A stretch of 64,000 nt of DNA. Source: an uncultured Flavobacteriales bacterium. Its GTDB lineage: Bacteria; Bacteroidota; Bacteroidia; Flavobacteriales_G; Salibacteraceae. Below the pieces are notes generated by a model. It saw nothing but the letters and a program-made list of their open reading frames with translations. It searched no databases and was not told where the DNA came from. Both the position numbers and the translations under genes were made by a program. The DNA lies in contig CALSRJ010000001.1 in NCBI GenBank assembly GCA_943788725.1, positions 62,001 to 126,000 of the forward strand. The letters are read 5' to 3'. Shown here in pieces: positions 17,727 through 25,152 of the stretch (its first letter is position 1; the number at the start of each line of letters is the position of its first letter).

Positions 17727-19310
17727 ATGATGAAAAGATTCCTTTTGCTGCTTATCCTGAGCCTTATGACAGTTTCTGTCAGTTTTGCGCAGGGTGGAAG
17801 TGACGCAGATCAGGAGATGATCCAAGGCGATGAGAATCTTGCGGATGATTACTTTTTCAATGAGAATTACAAGGCTGCGCTGAACCAATACTTAGCCCTC
17901 CTTCAAGAAGAGCCGGAAGATCTCAAGTACAATTACAATACAGGGTTGTGCTTCCTCAATTCAGATTTTGAGAAGATCAAATCCATCCCTTATTTCGAAA
18001 AGGTCATTTTTTACGACGAAGAAGCTTCGACGGTATATTTCCTCATGGGTCAAGCCTATCAAAGTGATTTTCAGTTTGACCGGGCCATTGACATGTTCAA
18101 CAAGTTCTTGGAGTTTCACGACTTAGGATCAGAGTTTACACCAGACGATGCAGAACTACAGATCGAGTATTGTGAGAATGCCTATGAACTGATGAAGTTC
18201 CCCAAGGACTGTACGTTTGAGAACCTGGGAGGGCACATCAATAGTGAATACCCTGACTACTTTCCATTCGTCACCATCGATGAGCGATTCATTGCTTACA
18301 CCTCCAAACGAGACGATGGCAGCGCTCTAGAGCCTGACGGAACTTTTGCATCCAACATCTACTATTCTAACGTGGTGGATGGTGAATACACAGATGGAGT
18401 ACCGATGTCAGGTGCAACCAATGACCCTCGTGAAAGTGAAGTTATTGTCGGAATGTCTGGAGACGGAGCCAACATGCTCCTGATGAAAGGATTCGAAGGA
18501 ATCAGTGGAGATATTTTTCAAGGAGATTTTGGGGAAGACCGCCTGAGTAATATTCGTCCGTTGGATGATCAGGTCAACAGTAAGTTCCGTGAGATTGCCG
18601 CCTCTTTTTCAACCGATGGCAATTCCATATACTTCGTAAGCGACCGTCCAGGCGGCTACGGCGGAACAGATATTTGGATCATCAAGAAGGTCCCAACAGG
18701 TAAGTGGGGCGTTCCTTTCAATGCAGGTCCTGATGTCAACACGGAATTGGACGAAGATTTCCCTAACCTCTCCCCAGACGGAAAATTCCTCTACTTCAGT
18801 TCAAAGGGGCATTTCTCCATGGGAGGCTATGACATCTTTCAGTCAAAATGGAACTTGGACAGCAACCGTTTCATGAACCCGCGGAACTTGGGTTATCCAA
18901 TCAATTCGGTTGACGATGACATGAACTTTCGTGTTTCCAGAACCGGTCGTTATGGATACATGTCTGCCCTGCGCGAAGATGGTTATGGCGATTACGACAT
19001 TTACCGCATCACGATCAACGAAGTAGAAAGTGAATTCAGCGTTGTGCGTGGACTCATCACCAGCGCAGAAGAAGGTTTCGACGTGAACTCTGTTGAAATT
19101 ACCGTCTCTGACATCTCTACGGGTGAGTTGTATGGCGTTTACACGCCTAACCCTAAGACCATGCGCTACGTCATCATTCTCCCTCCTGGTGAGTTTGAGG
19201 TGTTTGTGGATTCGCCGGGTTTTGAGCCGGTATCGTTTGAGGTGAAAATCCTCGGAAAGAGCTCCTTCCAACCGGAGATCGACAAGAACCTAGAGCTGGT
19301 CGTTAAATAA
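17727..19310 (+). CDS. Exported TPR and PD40 (WD40-like beta-propeller) protein
   Basis: A 527-aa envelope protein. Signal peptide 1-22. TPR-like helices at about 30-150 (YKAALNQYLALLQEEPEDLKY is one repeat) are followed by a PD40 propeller at about 160-420 (YFVSDRPGGYGGTDIW, SPDGKFLYFSSKGH, GGYDIFQSK). A carboxypeptidase-regulatory-like beta domain closes the protein at about 430-527. The layout is that of T9SS-associated PorE-like proteins, but the OmpA peptidoglycan-binding domain that usually ends them is missing. A scaffold role at the outer membrane is inferred. Confidence 0.85.
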   Translation: MMKRFLLLLILSLMTVSVSFAQGGSDADQEMIQGDENLADDYFFNENYKAALNQYLALLQEEPEDLKYNYNTGLCFLNSDFEKIKSIPYFEKVIFYDEEASTVYFLMGQAYQSDFQFDRAIDMFNKFLEFHDLGSEFTPDDAELQIEYCENAYELMKFPKDCTFENLGGHINSEYPDYFPFVTIDERFIAYTSKRDDGSALEPDGTFASNIYYSNVVDGEYTDGVPMSGATNDPRESEVIVGMSGDGANMLLMKGFEGISGDIFQGDFGEDRLSNIRPLDDQVNSKFREIAASFSTDGNSIYFVSDRPGGYGGTDIWIIKKVPTGKWGVPFNAGPDVNTELDEDFPNLSPDGKFLYFSSKGHFSMGGYDIFQSKWNLDSNRFMNPRNLGYPINSVDDDMNFRVSRTGRYGYMSALREDGYGDYDIYRITINEVESEFSVVRGLITSAEEGFDVNSVEITVSDISTGELYGVYTPNPKTMRYVIILPPGEFEVFVDSPGFEPVSFEVKILGKSSFQPEIDKNLELVVK

Positions 19311-19326
19311 GCGGTTCTCAAGGTCG

Positions 19327-19566
19327 ATGTTCACCCTTCCTAAGCGTTACACCCTATTCGTATCCAACGACTGCACACAGTGCTCAAACGTTGTCGATTA
19401 CTTGCGTCGCAAAGAAATTGAGTGCCTGATCATCAACGTAGATGATGAAGGGGATAATCCCCCTGAACGCGTTTTCATTTACCCTGTTCTTTTCATGGAT
19501 GATGTGCTCCTGGCCTATGGCCTCGATATCATTGAGCACTTTCAGCTGCATGCTAATCGGCCTTGA
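19327..19566 (+). CDS. Small glutaredoxin-like CxxC protein
   Basis: A 79-aa cytosolic protein with a thioredoxin-fold start: strand RYTLFVSN, then D-CTQC (residues 15-19) as the redox pair, and helix NVVDYLRRKEIEC. The second half (INVDDEGDNPPERVFIYPVLFMDDVLLAYG) keeps the cis-proline position YPVLF of glutaredoxins. It lies 16 nt after the PD40 gene. It probably handles thiol-disulfide exchange; partner unknown. It is shorter than classical glutaredoxins by a few residues, but complete in core elements. Confidence 0.78.
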   Translation: MFTLPKRYTLFVSNDCTQCSNVVDYLRRKEIECLIINVDDEGDNPPERVFIYPVLFMDDVLLAYGLDIIEHFQLHANRP

Positions 19567-19600
19567 GTTTGTTGCTGAGGTTTAGGTTTTTCCGCAAGGG

Positions 19601-19635
19601 GCTAGGAATTAGGCGCTAGGAGCTAGGAGCTAGAG
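19601..19635. repeat. Heptamer minisatellite (GCTAGGA)
   Basis: Five consecutive 7-nt units: GCTAGGA, ATTAGGC, GCTAGGA, GCTAGGA, GCTAGAG. Non-coding, in the ~200-bp gap between the CxxC protein gene and the IS element. Confidence 0.8.
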
Positions 19636-19673
19636 AGGATAGAGCAGAAATATTGAAGAACAAAGATTAGTGG

Positions 19674-19694
19674 GCAGTGTGCAGTGCGCAGTTG
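19674..19694. repeat. Short heptamer array (GCAGTGN)
   Basis: Three 7-nt units: GCAGTGT, GCAGTGC, GCAGTTG. The rest of the gap to 19751 shows nothing else recognisable. Confidence 0.6.
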
Positions 19695-19751
19695 GAAGAC
19701 ACCTCCCCAGATGTTAGTTCAAATGCGGAGCCTAAGGGCTTCCCCACAACG

Positions 19752-19763
19752 CTGTCAGTTCGA
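19752..19763 (+). repeat. Left half of the dispersed repeat, split by the IS110 element
   Basis: CTGTCAGTTCGA. Its continuation GAGTGACAC... resumes at 20993 on the other side of the element, and GA (19762-19763) is the duplicated or shared 2-bp core. The joined site reads GTCAGTTCGAGTGACAC and matches the repeat at 21214-21255 with one difference. Confidence 0.8.
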
Positions 19764-19766
19764 TTT

Positions 19767-20780
19767 CTATGACACTAGCAAAGTATTTTTTTCTCTGATT
19801 TGGTAGGGTCTATCCTCACGGATTACGGCCATGATTCTGTGTATGATTTTGTTTCTCAACGCGTTAATAACGGCCATTTTATTCTTTCCTTCTTCCACTT
19901 TTCTTCGGTAGTATTCTCCCAACTCTCCTTTCATTTGTGTGACTCTGAGTGCAGCAAGGTGAAGGATACGTTTAAGTGTTTTGTCGGCAAAGCTCGATAC
20001 CCTTGTTCGACCTCGAACGGAAGTACCTGATGTATGCTGGAATGGTGCCACACCGGCAAAACAGGCTAACTTTCTTGGGTCATCAAAGTTTTTGAACTCA
20101 TTGGTTTTAACCAATAGATACCAACTAAGGATTTTACCTACCCCAGGGATGCTCATTAAGAGTTTGACCTTGTGTTTGAGGTCTTGATCTTCAGCGATAA
20201 GATTTTCGATTTGAAGTTCAACCATTTGAAGCCGTTTCCTCAATGCAAGAACTGACTTTTTACTATCTGCTATAATGAAGGATCTTACCCTGCCCTTACT
20301 CACCTGACCCATCTCTTCTATGGTTGCTGACTCGGCTTTGATAAGCTTTTGGAGCTTATTTCTTCGAGCAAGTAGAAGAGATAGTTCTTCAATGACTTCG
20401 CGTGGCTTTTGATAAAGCGATAGCTCATCAAGGTTCTTTTTCAAAAAGCGAGCAATACGCTGACTATCGACAAGGTCAGATTTACCGCGAACCAGTCCTT
20501 GACTTTTACTCAAGTGAAGCGGAGAGAGTAGGTGTAACTTCAATTCACCGCAGCTAAACGCGCGTAATGCAGGCCAACTGTAACGGCCTGTATTCTCAAT
20601 GCCTAGGTAGATAGAAGCGTCCTTGACCTTAAAGCGACGTTTTACAGCCTTCAAGTAAGAAGAGAGGGCAGCTACAGTGTTTTCTACACACTGGTGCTCA
20701 ACTTGATCATTCAAAAGGAGCGTAAAATCAATGGTAAGTTTACTTACATCAGCACCAATGAAAATCTTGTCTTCATGCAT
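19767..20780 (-). CDS. IS110-family DEDD transposase/recombinase
   Basis: A 337-aa recombinase that works with a bridge RNA. The N-terminal RuvC-like DEDD domain has D11 (FIGADVSK), E62 (LGIENTGRYSW), and D102 and D105 (GKSDLVDSQRIARF). A coiled coil spans about 125-205. The C-terminal Transposase_20 domain begins LLMSIPGVGKILSWYL and holds the serine motif SGTSVRG at 251-257. All catalytic positions are present, so it looks active. I start it at 20780 (MHEDK), because the upstream in-frame ATG at 20819 lies in the 3' stem of the predicted bridge RNA. The stop codon overlaps the RE donor half-site. Confidence 0.93.
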   Translation of the reverse strand: MHEDKIFIGADVSKLTIDFTLLLNDQVEHQCVENTVAALSSYLKAVKRRFKVKDASIYLGIENTGRYSWPALRAFSCGELKLHLLSPLHLSKSQGLVRGKSDLVDSQRIARFLKKNLDELSLYQKPREVIEELSLLLARRNKLQKLIKAESATIEEMGQVSKGRVRSFIIADSKKSVLALRKRLQMVELQIENLIAEDQDLKHKVKLLMSIPGVGKILSWYLLVKTNEFKNFDDPRKLACFAGVAPFQHTSGTSVRGRTRVSSFADKTLKRILHLAALRVTQMKGELGEYYRRKVEEGKNKMAVINALRNKIIHRIMAVIREDRPYQIREKNTLLVS

Positions 20781-20813
20781 AATTTTGTGTGTTAAGTTTA
20801 CGAATGGTTGGAA

Positions 20814-20945
20814 CATCATGCTTACTTCAACTCCTTGATAATAGGGCTCTATCCCTAAATTTCTATTCGAAGACTCATGATGAATGGGAAGAGGTCCAAA
20901 TCGAACTATAGTTCTGAACTAGAGTGACCCTGGTTCACCTCTTCC
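20814..20945 (-). ncRNA. Predicted IS110 bridge RNA with target- and donor-binding loops
   Basis: Read on the minus strand. Target-binding loop: 9-bp stem 20945-20937 with 20895-20887 (GGAAGAGGT/ACCTCTTCC), an inner hairpin at 20921-20909 (TAGTTC-A-GAACTA), left guide GTCACTC (20928-20922) and right guide AGTTCGA (20907-20901). Donor-binding loop: 7-bp stem 20882-20876 with 20820-20814 (CATCATG/CATGATG), inner stem CTTCGA/TTGAAG, apical hairpin TAGGG/CCCTA, left guide ATAGAAAT (20866-20859) and right guide AAGGA (20836-20832). The guides match the flanks and the element ends. Exact 5' and 3' ends and the promoter are not determined. Confidence 0.85.
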
Positions 20946-20992
20946 TTTTCCAACCGTTTTATTCAAACTAATTTCAGAAAACAAGTCTAAAG

Positions 20993-21030
20993 GAGTGACA
21001 CCCCATGGGCGGGATGTATGGAGAATAACC
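20993..21030 (+). repeat. Right half of the dispersed repeat split by the IS110 element
   Basis: Starts with the core GA, then GTGACACCCCATGGGC and GGATGTATGGAGAATAACC. It aligns with 21222-21258 (AAGTGACACGCCGCAGGC, then GGATGTATCGAGAACAACC), the intact copy nearby. Confidence 0.8.
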
Positions 21031-21037
21031 TGCGGTT

Positions 21038-21072
21038 GGGGATTAGGGATTTGTTGATTGGGGACTAGGGAG
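21038..21072. repeat. Imperfect GGGGATT heptamer array
   Basis: Units GGGGATT, AGGGATT, a diverged TGTTGATT, GGGGACT, AGGGAGA. The complementary theme CCCCAAT is found at 21346-21366, so the two could pair as a long weak stem. Confidence 0.6.
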
Positions 21073-21120
21073 AGGGCGATCAGTCCACAAAAATTTGAGA
21101 TGAAAGATCAGTCGGGCTGC

Positions 21121-21187
21121 TTCTCGATACGATCGCGTTAGGTTTGTTTTAACCGGATGATTTCGTGTGCAATCACTCGAAGTGACA
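21121..21187 (-). repeat. Dispersed repeat copy, minus orientation
   Basis: On the minus strand it opens TGTCACTTCGAGTG and ends GTATCGAGAA, the same outer borders as the copy at 21214-21255. The inner part, containing ATCCGGTT and CCTAACGCGATC, differs. It shows the family has constant ends and a variable middle. Confidence 0.7.
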
Positions 21188-21213
21188 GCTTTTCGTTGGC
21201 GCTCCGACACCCA

Positions 21214-21255
21214 TGTCAGTTCAAGTGACACGCCGCAGGCAGGATGTATCGAGAA
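21214..21255 (+). repeat. Dispersed repeat copy, intact and unoccupied
   Basis: TGTCAGTTCAAGTGACAC, a middle part CGCCGCAGGCAGGAT, then GTATCGAGAA. It matches both halves of the copy split by the IS element, but has AA where the occupied copy has the core GA. Confidence 0.75.
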
Positions 21256-21273
21256 CAACCTCAATGTACTCAT

Positions 21274-21330
21274 GAGCTAACCGAGGTGAAGCGAGCTAAC
21301 CGAGGCGAAGCGGAGCTCAGTGAGCGAAGC
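21274..21330. repeat. 19-nt tandem repeat (GAGCTAACCGAGGNGAAGC)
   Basis: Two near-identical 19-nt units (21274-21292 and 21293-21311, one difference) and a third diverged unit GGAGCTCAGTGAGCGAAGC (21312-21330), then a fragment GAGCTAAT. Non-coding. Confidence 0.7.
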
Positions 21331-21345
21331 GAGCTAATCCCGAGT

Positions 21346-21366
21346 CCCCAATCCCCAATCCCCAAA
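21346..21366. repeat. CCCCAAT heptamer array
   Basis: Three units, CCCCAAT, CCCCAAT, CCCCAAA, 40 nt before the nnr start codon. Confidence 0.65.
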
Positions 21367-21392
21367 ACCTATTCACTAAACCTCCCCAATGC

Positions 21393-21400
21393 TACCTTTG
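21393..21400 (+). promoter_or_regulatory. -7 box of nnr
   Basis: TACCTTTG, exact TAnnTTTG, 5 nt before the ATG at 21406. No TTG at the expected distance. Confidence 0.4.
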
Positions 21401-21405
21401 TCAAT

Positions 21406-22923
21406 ATGCTGAAGATCCTATCCAGAGAACAAATCCGCGAAGCAGATCGAATAACGATTGAGCGAGAGCCGATTGAGTCTGTCGATTTAATGGAGCGAGC
21501 GGCGAAGGCCTGTACGGATTGGTTCATGCAACATTATTCTGCCGAACGCCCCGTTATCGTATTGGCTGGCGTTGGGAATAACGGAGGCGATGCATTGGTC
21601 ATGGCACGACGGTTAATGGAACGGGGTTATACTGTTTCGACATACGTGGTGCGCTATTCAGAAAAGTTCTCAGAGGACATGCAGGTCAATTTGGATCGAC
21701 TGACCGCTGCTGGACACGAGATCAAGTACATTTTAGAAGAACATCAATTCCCTTCAATAAGCAGCAACACAGTTGTCATCGATGGGCTTTTTGGTTCGGG
21801 ATTGAATCGGAAGATTGATGGCTTAGCGGGCTTGTGCATCGAGCAAATCAACGCGAGCATCGCCGAGGTGGTTTCGATTGATCTACCTTCTGGATTGTAC
21901 TCTGACAAGCACACGCCGGTCAATGGAATCGTCATATCGGCCTCGCATACCTTGACCTTTCAGGTGCCTAAGCTGTCCTTCTTTGTGCGCGAAAATCAAG
22001 AGTGGATTGGTCGTTGGTCCGTTATCGACATTGGATTGGATCCAGTTTATTTGGCCACGGTCGACTGCCCGGTGTATTACGTGAATGCCATTGATCAACA
22101 CGCCTCATTCTTTCATCGAGACCCGTATGATCACAAAGGGAAATTTGGACATGGATTGCTCATCGCTGGCGGATATGGAACCATGGGTGCAGCCACCCTG
22201 GCCTCACGCGCCGCATTGAGGGCAGGAATAGGGAAGTTGACTACTCATGTCCCTAATGCGGGATACGAAATCATGCAGATATCGGTTCCAGAGGCGATGT
22301 GCACCGTGGATGACTACGACGAGTTCGTAGGGGAATTACCAGATATCACGCCTTATGATGTTATTGGAATGGGGCCAGGCATCGGAAAGAATAAGAAGAC
22401 GCGCCGCGTATTAAAGACGCTGTTGCAATCGAGCAAAGTTTCCTTGATCTTAGATGCCGATGCCTTGAATCTCCTTGCCGAGAGCAAGGAATACTTAAAG
22501 CTACTTCCAAAGAATACCATCCTGACACCCCACCTCGGTGAGTTTGAGCGGATGTTTGGTCCGGCGAAGCATTCCTTCGAGCGTTTGACCATGCTGCGCG
22601 ACGCTGCGAAGAAGTATGGAGTCATCATTGCGTTAAAAGGTGCCCACACGGCTATCGCGGCGCCCAACGGCTCGGTATATATCAATGCCACAGGAAACCC
22701 AGGAATGGCGACTGCTGGAAGCGGCGATGTGTTGACAGGAGTCATAGCAGCATTCGTGGCTCAAGTAAAAGACCCCCTGATTGCGACCATCTGTGGAGTG
22801 TACATTCATGGATTGTCGGGAGACATCGCAGCGGCGGAAGTCGGGAGACAAGCCCTCATCGCCTCAGACGTGATTGACCATTTCGGATCAGCTATGAAAT
22901 CCACCTTTGAAACATCAGCATGA
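21406..22923 (+). CDS. nnr: Bifunctional NAD(P)H-hydrate epimerase / ADP-dependent dehydratase
   Basis: Repairs damaged NADH and NADPH hydrates in the cytosol. The 505-aa fusion is the usual bacterial form. The N-terminal epimerase (YjeF_N, about 1-215) has LAGVGNNGGDALVMARRL and DGLFGSGLNRKI. The C-terminal dehydratase (about 225-505) has GMGPGIG, LDADALNLL, TPHLGEFERM and AGSGDVLTGVIAAF with the catalytic Asp of GSGD. The ATG at 21406 is chosen because MLKILSREQIREAD is the normal N-terminus; the frame is open further up only through repeats. Its TGA overlaps the rhomboid ATG. Confidence 0.95.
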   Translation: MLKILSREQIREADRITIEREPIESVDLMERAAKACTDWFMQHYSAERPVIVLAGVGNNGGDALVMARRLMERGYTVSTYVVRYSEKFSEDMQVNLDRLTAAGHEIKYILEEHQFPSISSNTVVIDGLFGSGLNRKIDGLAGLCIEQINASIAEVVSIDLPSGLYSDKHTPVNGIVISASHTLTFQVPKLSFFVRENQEWIGRWSVIDIGLDPVYLATVDCPVYYVNAIDQHASFFHRDPYDHKGKFGHGLLIAGGYGTMGAATLASRAALRAGIGKLTTHVPNAGYEIMQISVPEAMCTVDDYDEFVGELPDITPYDVIGMGPGIGKNKKTRRVLKTLLQSSKVSLILDADALNLLAESKEYLKLLPKNTILTPHLGEFERMFGPAKHSFERLTMLRDAAKKYGVIIALKGAHTAIAAPNGSVYINATGNPGMATAGSGDVLTGVIAAFVAQVKDPLIATICGVYIHGLSGDIAAAEVGRQALIASDVIDHFGSAMKSTFETSA

Positions 22924-23516
22924 GCATTACATTGGTCATATTGGTCGCTTGCGTGTTGGCTAGTGTCAGCGCCTTCAACAATCGAGACATCTTCTTTAAA
23001 CTCGATTTTCAGCCGTACATGATCGATCAACGAAAGCAGTGGTATCGCTTTATTTCACATGCGTTTATCCATGCAGACTGGGGTCATTTGGTGATCAACA
23101 TGTTTGTACTCTATCAATTCGGCAAATTTGTGGAAGGCGCTTTTGCTGCGCTGTTTCCAGATAAATGGGTGTTGTATTTCTTGATGTTGTACGTTGGTGG
23201 CATACTCTTCAGCACCATTCCTGGATACGCCAGAAATCGAATGAATTACGCCTATCATGGAGTAGGAGCCTCAGGCGCGGTGAGCGCCATTGTATACGCA
23301 TTCATCTTGATCGACCCCATGGCGCCCTTGGGCATCATCCTGATCCCGATTCATATTCCTGCTTGGATCTTTGGATTGCTCTACCTCGGCCTGGAATACT
23401 ACCTCGATAAGAACAGCAAGAGTCACATTGCGCATTCAGCCCACTACTTCGGCGCTGTGTTTGGATTGGTCTTCACTTTCATCCTTGAACCAGCATTGCT
23501 CCTGAGATTCTTTTGA
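22920..23516 (+). CDS. Rhomboid-family intramembrane serine protease
   Basis: A 198-aa inner-membrane protein with about six membrane segments. The catalytic dyad is present: Ser118 in GASGAVSA (motif GxSG) and His175 in AHYFGAVFG. The upstream HAFIHADWGHLVINM segment (47-61) is the family's conserved TM2 region. It would cleave membrane proteins in or near the bilayer. It overlaps nnr by 4 nt (ATGA) and precedes the aminotransferase by 3 nt, forming a three-gene operon; no functional link between them is obvious. Substrate unknown. Confidence 0.9.
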   Translation: MSITLVILVACVLASVSAFNNRDIFFKLDFQPYMIDQRKQWYRFISHAFIHADWGHLVINMFVLYQFGKFVEGAFAALFPDKWVLYFLMLYVGGILFSTIPGYARNRMNYAYHGVGASGAVSAIVYAFILIDPMAPLGIILIPIHIPAWIFGLLYLGLEYYLDKNSKSHIAHSAHYFGAVFGLVFTFILEPALLLRFF

Positions 23517-23519
23517 TCC

Positions 23520-24320
23520 ATGAAAAATTATCGCTTCACCAAGGGTGCTTTTAGCCCTTTGGAAGGGCTTTCACCTTCCAATAGAGGATTTGCCTTTGCA
23601 GATGGTTTTTTCGAGTCTATGCTTTGCCTGGATGGAAAACCTACGTTTTGGGATGAGCGCGTACATAGAATGCGCAACACCTTAGCGTTTTTGAAAATAG
23701 AAGCATTTGCGTTGGATGAATTGCAACAGGCCATTGTCGCTGTTTTGTCTGAACATCACAAGCCCATAGCACGGATCCGAATGACCATCTATCGCGAAGG
23801 GAAAGGCCGCTACCTGCCCGAAACCAATGTGGCCGGTGTATTGCTCTCTGTGGAAGACTTGGAGGCATCTCCTTTTCACAGCATTGCCGTTCGAAGGATT
23901 GGCGTTTCAAGCATTCGACTCTCCCCCTTGCCGGAAGGAAACCACAAGTTGCTTGCTAAGCACGCCCAAGTTCGCGCTGCACTAGAAGCCAAAGCATTAG
24001 GACTGGACGATCTGATCATGCTGAATGCCAAGGATGAAGTATCTGAACTGATTGCCGGCAACCTCTTTGTGGTATTGGGAAATGAGGTGCTGACGCCAAG
24101 CTTGGATTCAGGCTGTTTGGATGGGGTAGCCCGCCGCGTGTTGCTTGAACTGACCCATGTGAAGGAGGTGCGTTTAACCATGGATGAGATCCTAAAAGCG
24201 GACGCGCTTTTCAGTACCAACAGTGTGGTGGGGTTGATTCCGTTACAACTCGAACGTATTGAAGTGCATCACGCCTTGATGCGTCGGTGTAAGGAATACC
24301 TTGAGAAAAGAATCCGCTAG
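23520..24320 (+). CDS. Class IV aminotransferase / aminodeoxychorismate lyase-like PLP enzyme
   Basis: A 266-aa PLP enzyme of fold type IV. It opens with RGFAFADGFFESM and a FWDERVHRMRNTLAFL segment. The PLP lysine is probably the one in GNHKLLAKHAQVRAALEA, and the cofactor-phosphate loop is in EVSELIAGNLFVV and GCLDGVARR. Length and motifs fit PabC (aminodeoxychorismate lyase, folate pathway) better than a branched-chain aminotransferase, which would be longer. There are no folate genes beside it, so PabC is a suggestion only. Last gene of the nnr operon. Confidence 0.82.
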   Translation: MKNYRFTKGAFSPLEGLSPSNRGFAFADGFFESMLCLDGKPTFWDERVHRMRNTLAFLKIEAFALDELQQAIVAVLSEHHKPIARIRMTIYREGKGRYLPETNVAGVLLSVEDLEASPFHSIAVRRIGVSSIRLSPLPEGNHKLLAKHAQVRAALEAKALGLDDLIMLNAKDEVSELIAGNLFVVLGNEVLTPSLDSGCLDGVARRVLLELTHVKEVRLTMDEILKADALFSTNSVVGLIPLQLERIEVHHALMRRCKEYLEKRIR

Positions 24321-24323
24321 GCG

Positions 24324-24938
24324 TTAATTAAGCCCCGGATCTTCCGGAAAGTCGGCCATGATTGAAAATTTCTTACCCAGAGCGCGGAGGCTTGACCGCC
24401 ACATTTCTTCCGGACTGTTTTCCATGATGTCGTTTACCGTTAAATCACAAATGATCCAGCTCCTTTCTTTCAGCTCATTTTCCAGCTGATCAGCTCCCCA
24501 TCCAGAATAGCCGCCGAAGAATTTGACATGACCATCATTCAATGTTCCTCCCTTTACAATCGTGCTTATTTGGTCGAAATCTCCACTCCAGAAGAGTCCG
24601 GGAAGTACTTCTTGCGCCTCATCGACAGTTTTGCCGAGCGTGTGAATAAAGAATAGGTTTTCCGGATTCACAGGGCCTCCGTAATGAAAAGGGAAAGTGT
24701 GGGTGGGGAAACCTTCAATGATGTCGTCCATGTAAAGCTCGGTGGGTTTATTGATTACCAAGCCAAAGGCTCCTTCACCTCTCGCGTATTCCGTTAATAG
24801 AATCACCGAACGGTTGAAGTTGGGGTCGCCCAAGAAAGGCTCAGAGATCAATACTTTGCCCTTGGCCAATTGGTCGGGGGAAAAGCTGAAGCCCAGCTTG
24901 ACGAAAAATTCATTCTCTATGTTGTCAGGTTTGAACAT
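24324..24938 (-). CDS. YqgE/AlgH family protein
   Basis: A 204-aa cytosolic protein of the YqgE/AlgH (DUF179) family, 15-20 residues longer at the N-terminus than the E. coli form. The family signature is clear: GKVLISEPFLGDPNFNRSVILLTEY, GAFGLVINKPTE, and FHYGGPVNPENLFFIH. FFGGYSGWGADQLENEL is the conserved second half. Biochemical role not established. It converges with the aminotransferase gene with a 3-nt gap. Confidence 0.93.
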   Translation of the reverse strand: MFKPDNIENEFFVKLGFSFSPDQLAKGKVLISEPFLGDPNFNRSVILLTEYARGEGAFGLVINKPTELYMDDIIEGFPTHTFPFHYGGPVNPENLFFIHTLGKTVDEAQEVLPGLFWSGDFDQISTIVKGGTLNDGHVKFFGGYSGWGADQLENELKERSWIICDLTVNDIMENSPEEMWRSSLRALGKKFSIMADFPEDPGLN

Positions 24939-25152
24939 TCCGTGTGCAAAATAGATTTCCGCCCGCTTTAATGCAAGCGTCTGTTAGGAATAGACGAAAG
25001 TCAACTGCCTTTGGTCATGTTTGTCGCTAAACTAAATGCACAGCCTTAGGAATTGCTAATTTCGTTGAGGCCGCTGAAAGTCTTATTTCTGGTAATCCAG
25101 GACGCGTAGATCAGGGCTGAGGTGGTTGAAAAGAACAAATCAAAAAAACGAC

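Larger units (their letters stand above)
19764..20992 (-). mobile_element. IS110-family insertion sequence, 1229 bp, complete
   Basis: Bounded on both sides by the dinucleotide GA on the + strand (TC in the element's orientation) at 19762-19763 and 20993-20994. No terminal inverted repeats, as usual for IS110. Element orientation is minus: LE at 20992, then a structured ~180-nt non-coding region, the transposase gene, and only 3 nt after its stop codon to RE at 19764. Removing the element rejoins a dispersed repeat (see flanking features), which fixes the ends. The non-coding segment upstream of the transposase places it in the IS110 rather than the IS1111 subgroup. Confidence 0.88.

Noticed and set aside
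20781-20819. Longer transposase start (ATG at 20819)
   Set aside because: It lies in the 3' stem of the predicted donor-binding loop, and the added residues match nothing in IS110 proteins.
20961-20992. Bridge RNA promoter (TTG...TTAGTTTG) near LE
   Set aside because: TTAGTTTG is one base off the -7 box and the only TTG is about 10 nt away, too close; not strong enough to annotate.
24939-25152. tRNA or small RNA gene in the gap before pdxH
   Set aside because: No cloverleaf, terminator or conserved structure seen. No tRNA or rRNA was recognised anywhere in the window.
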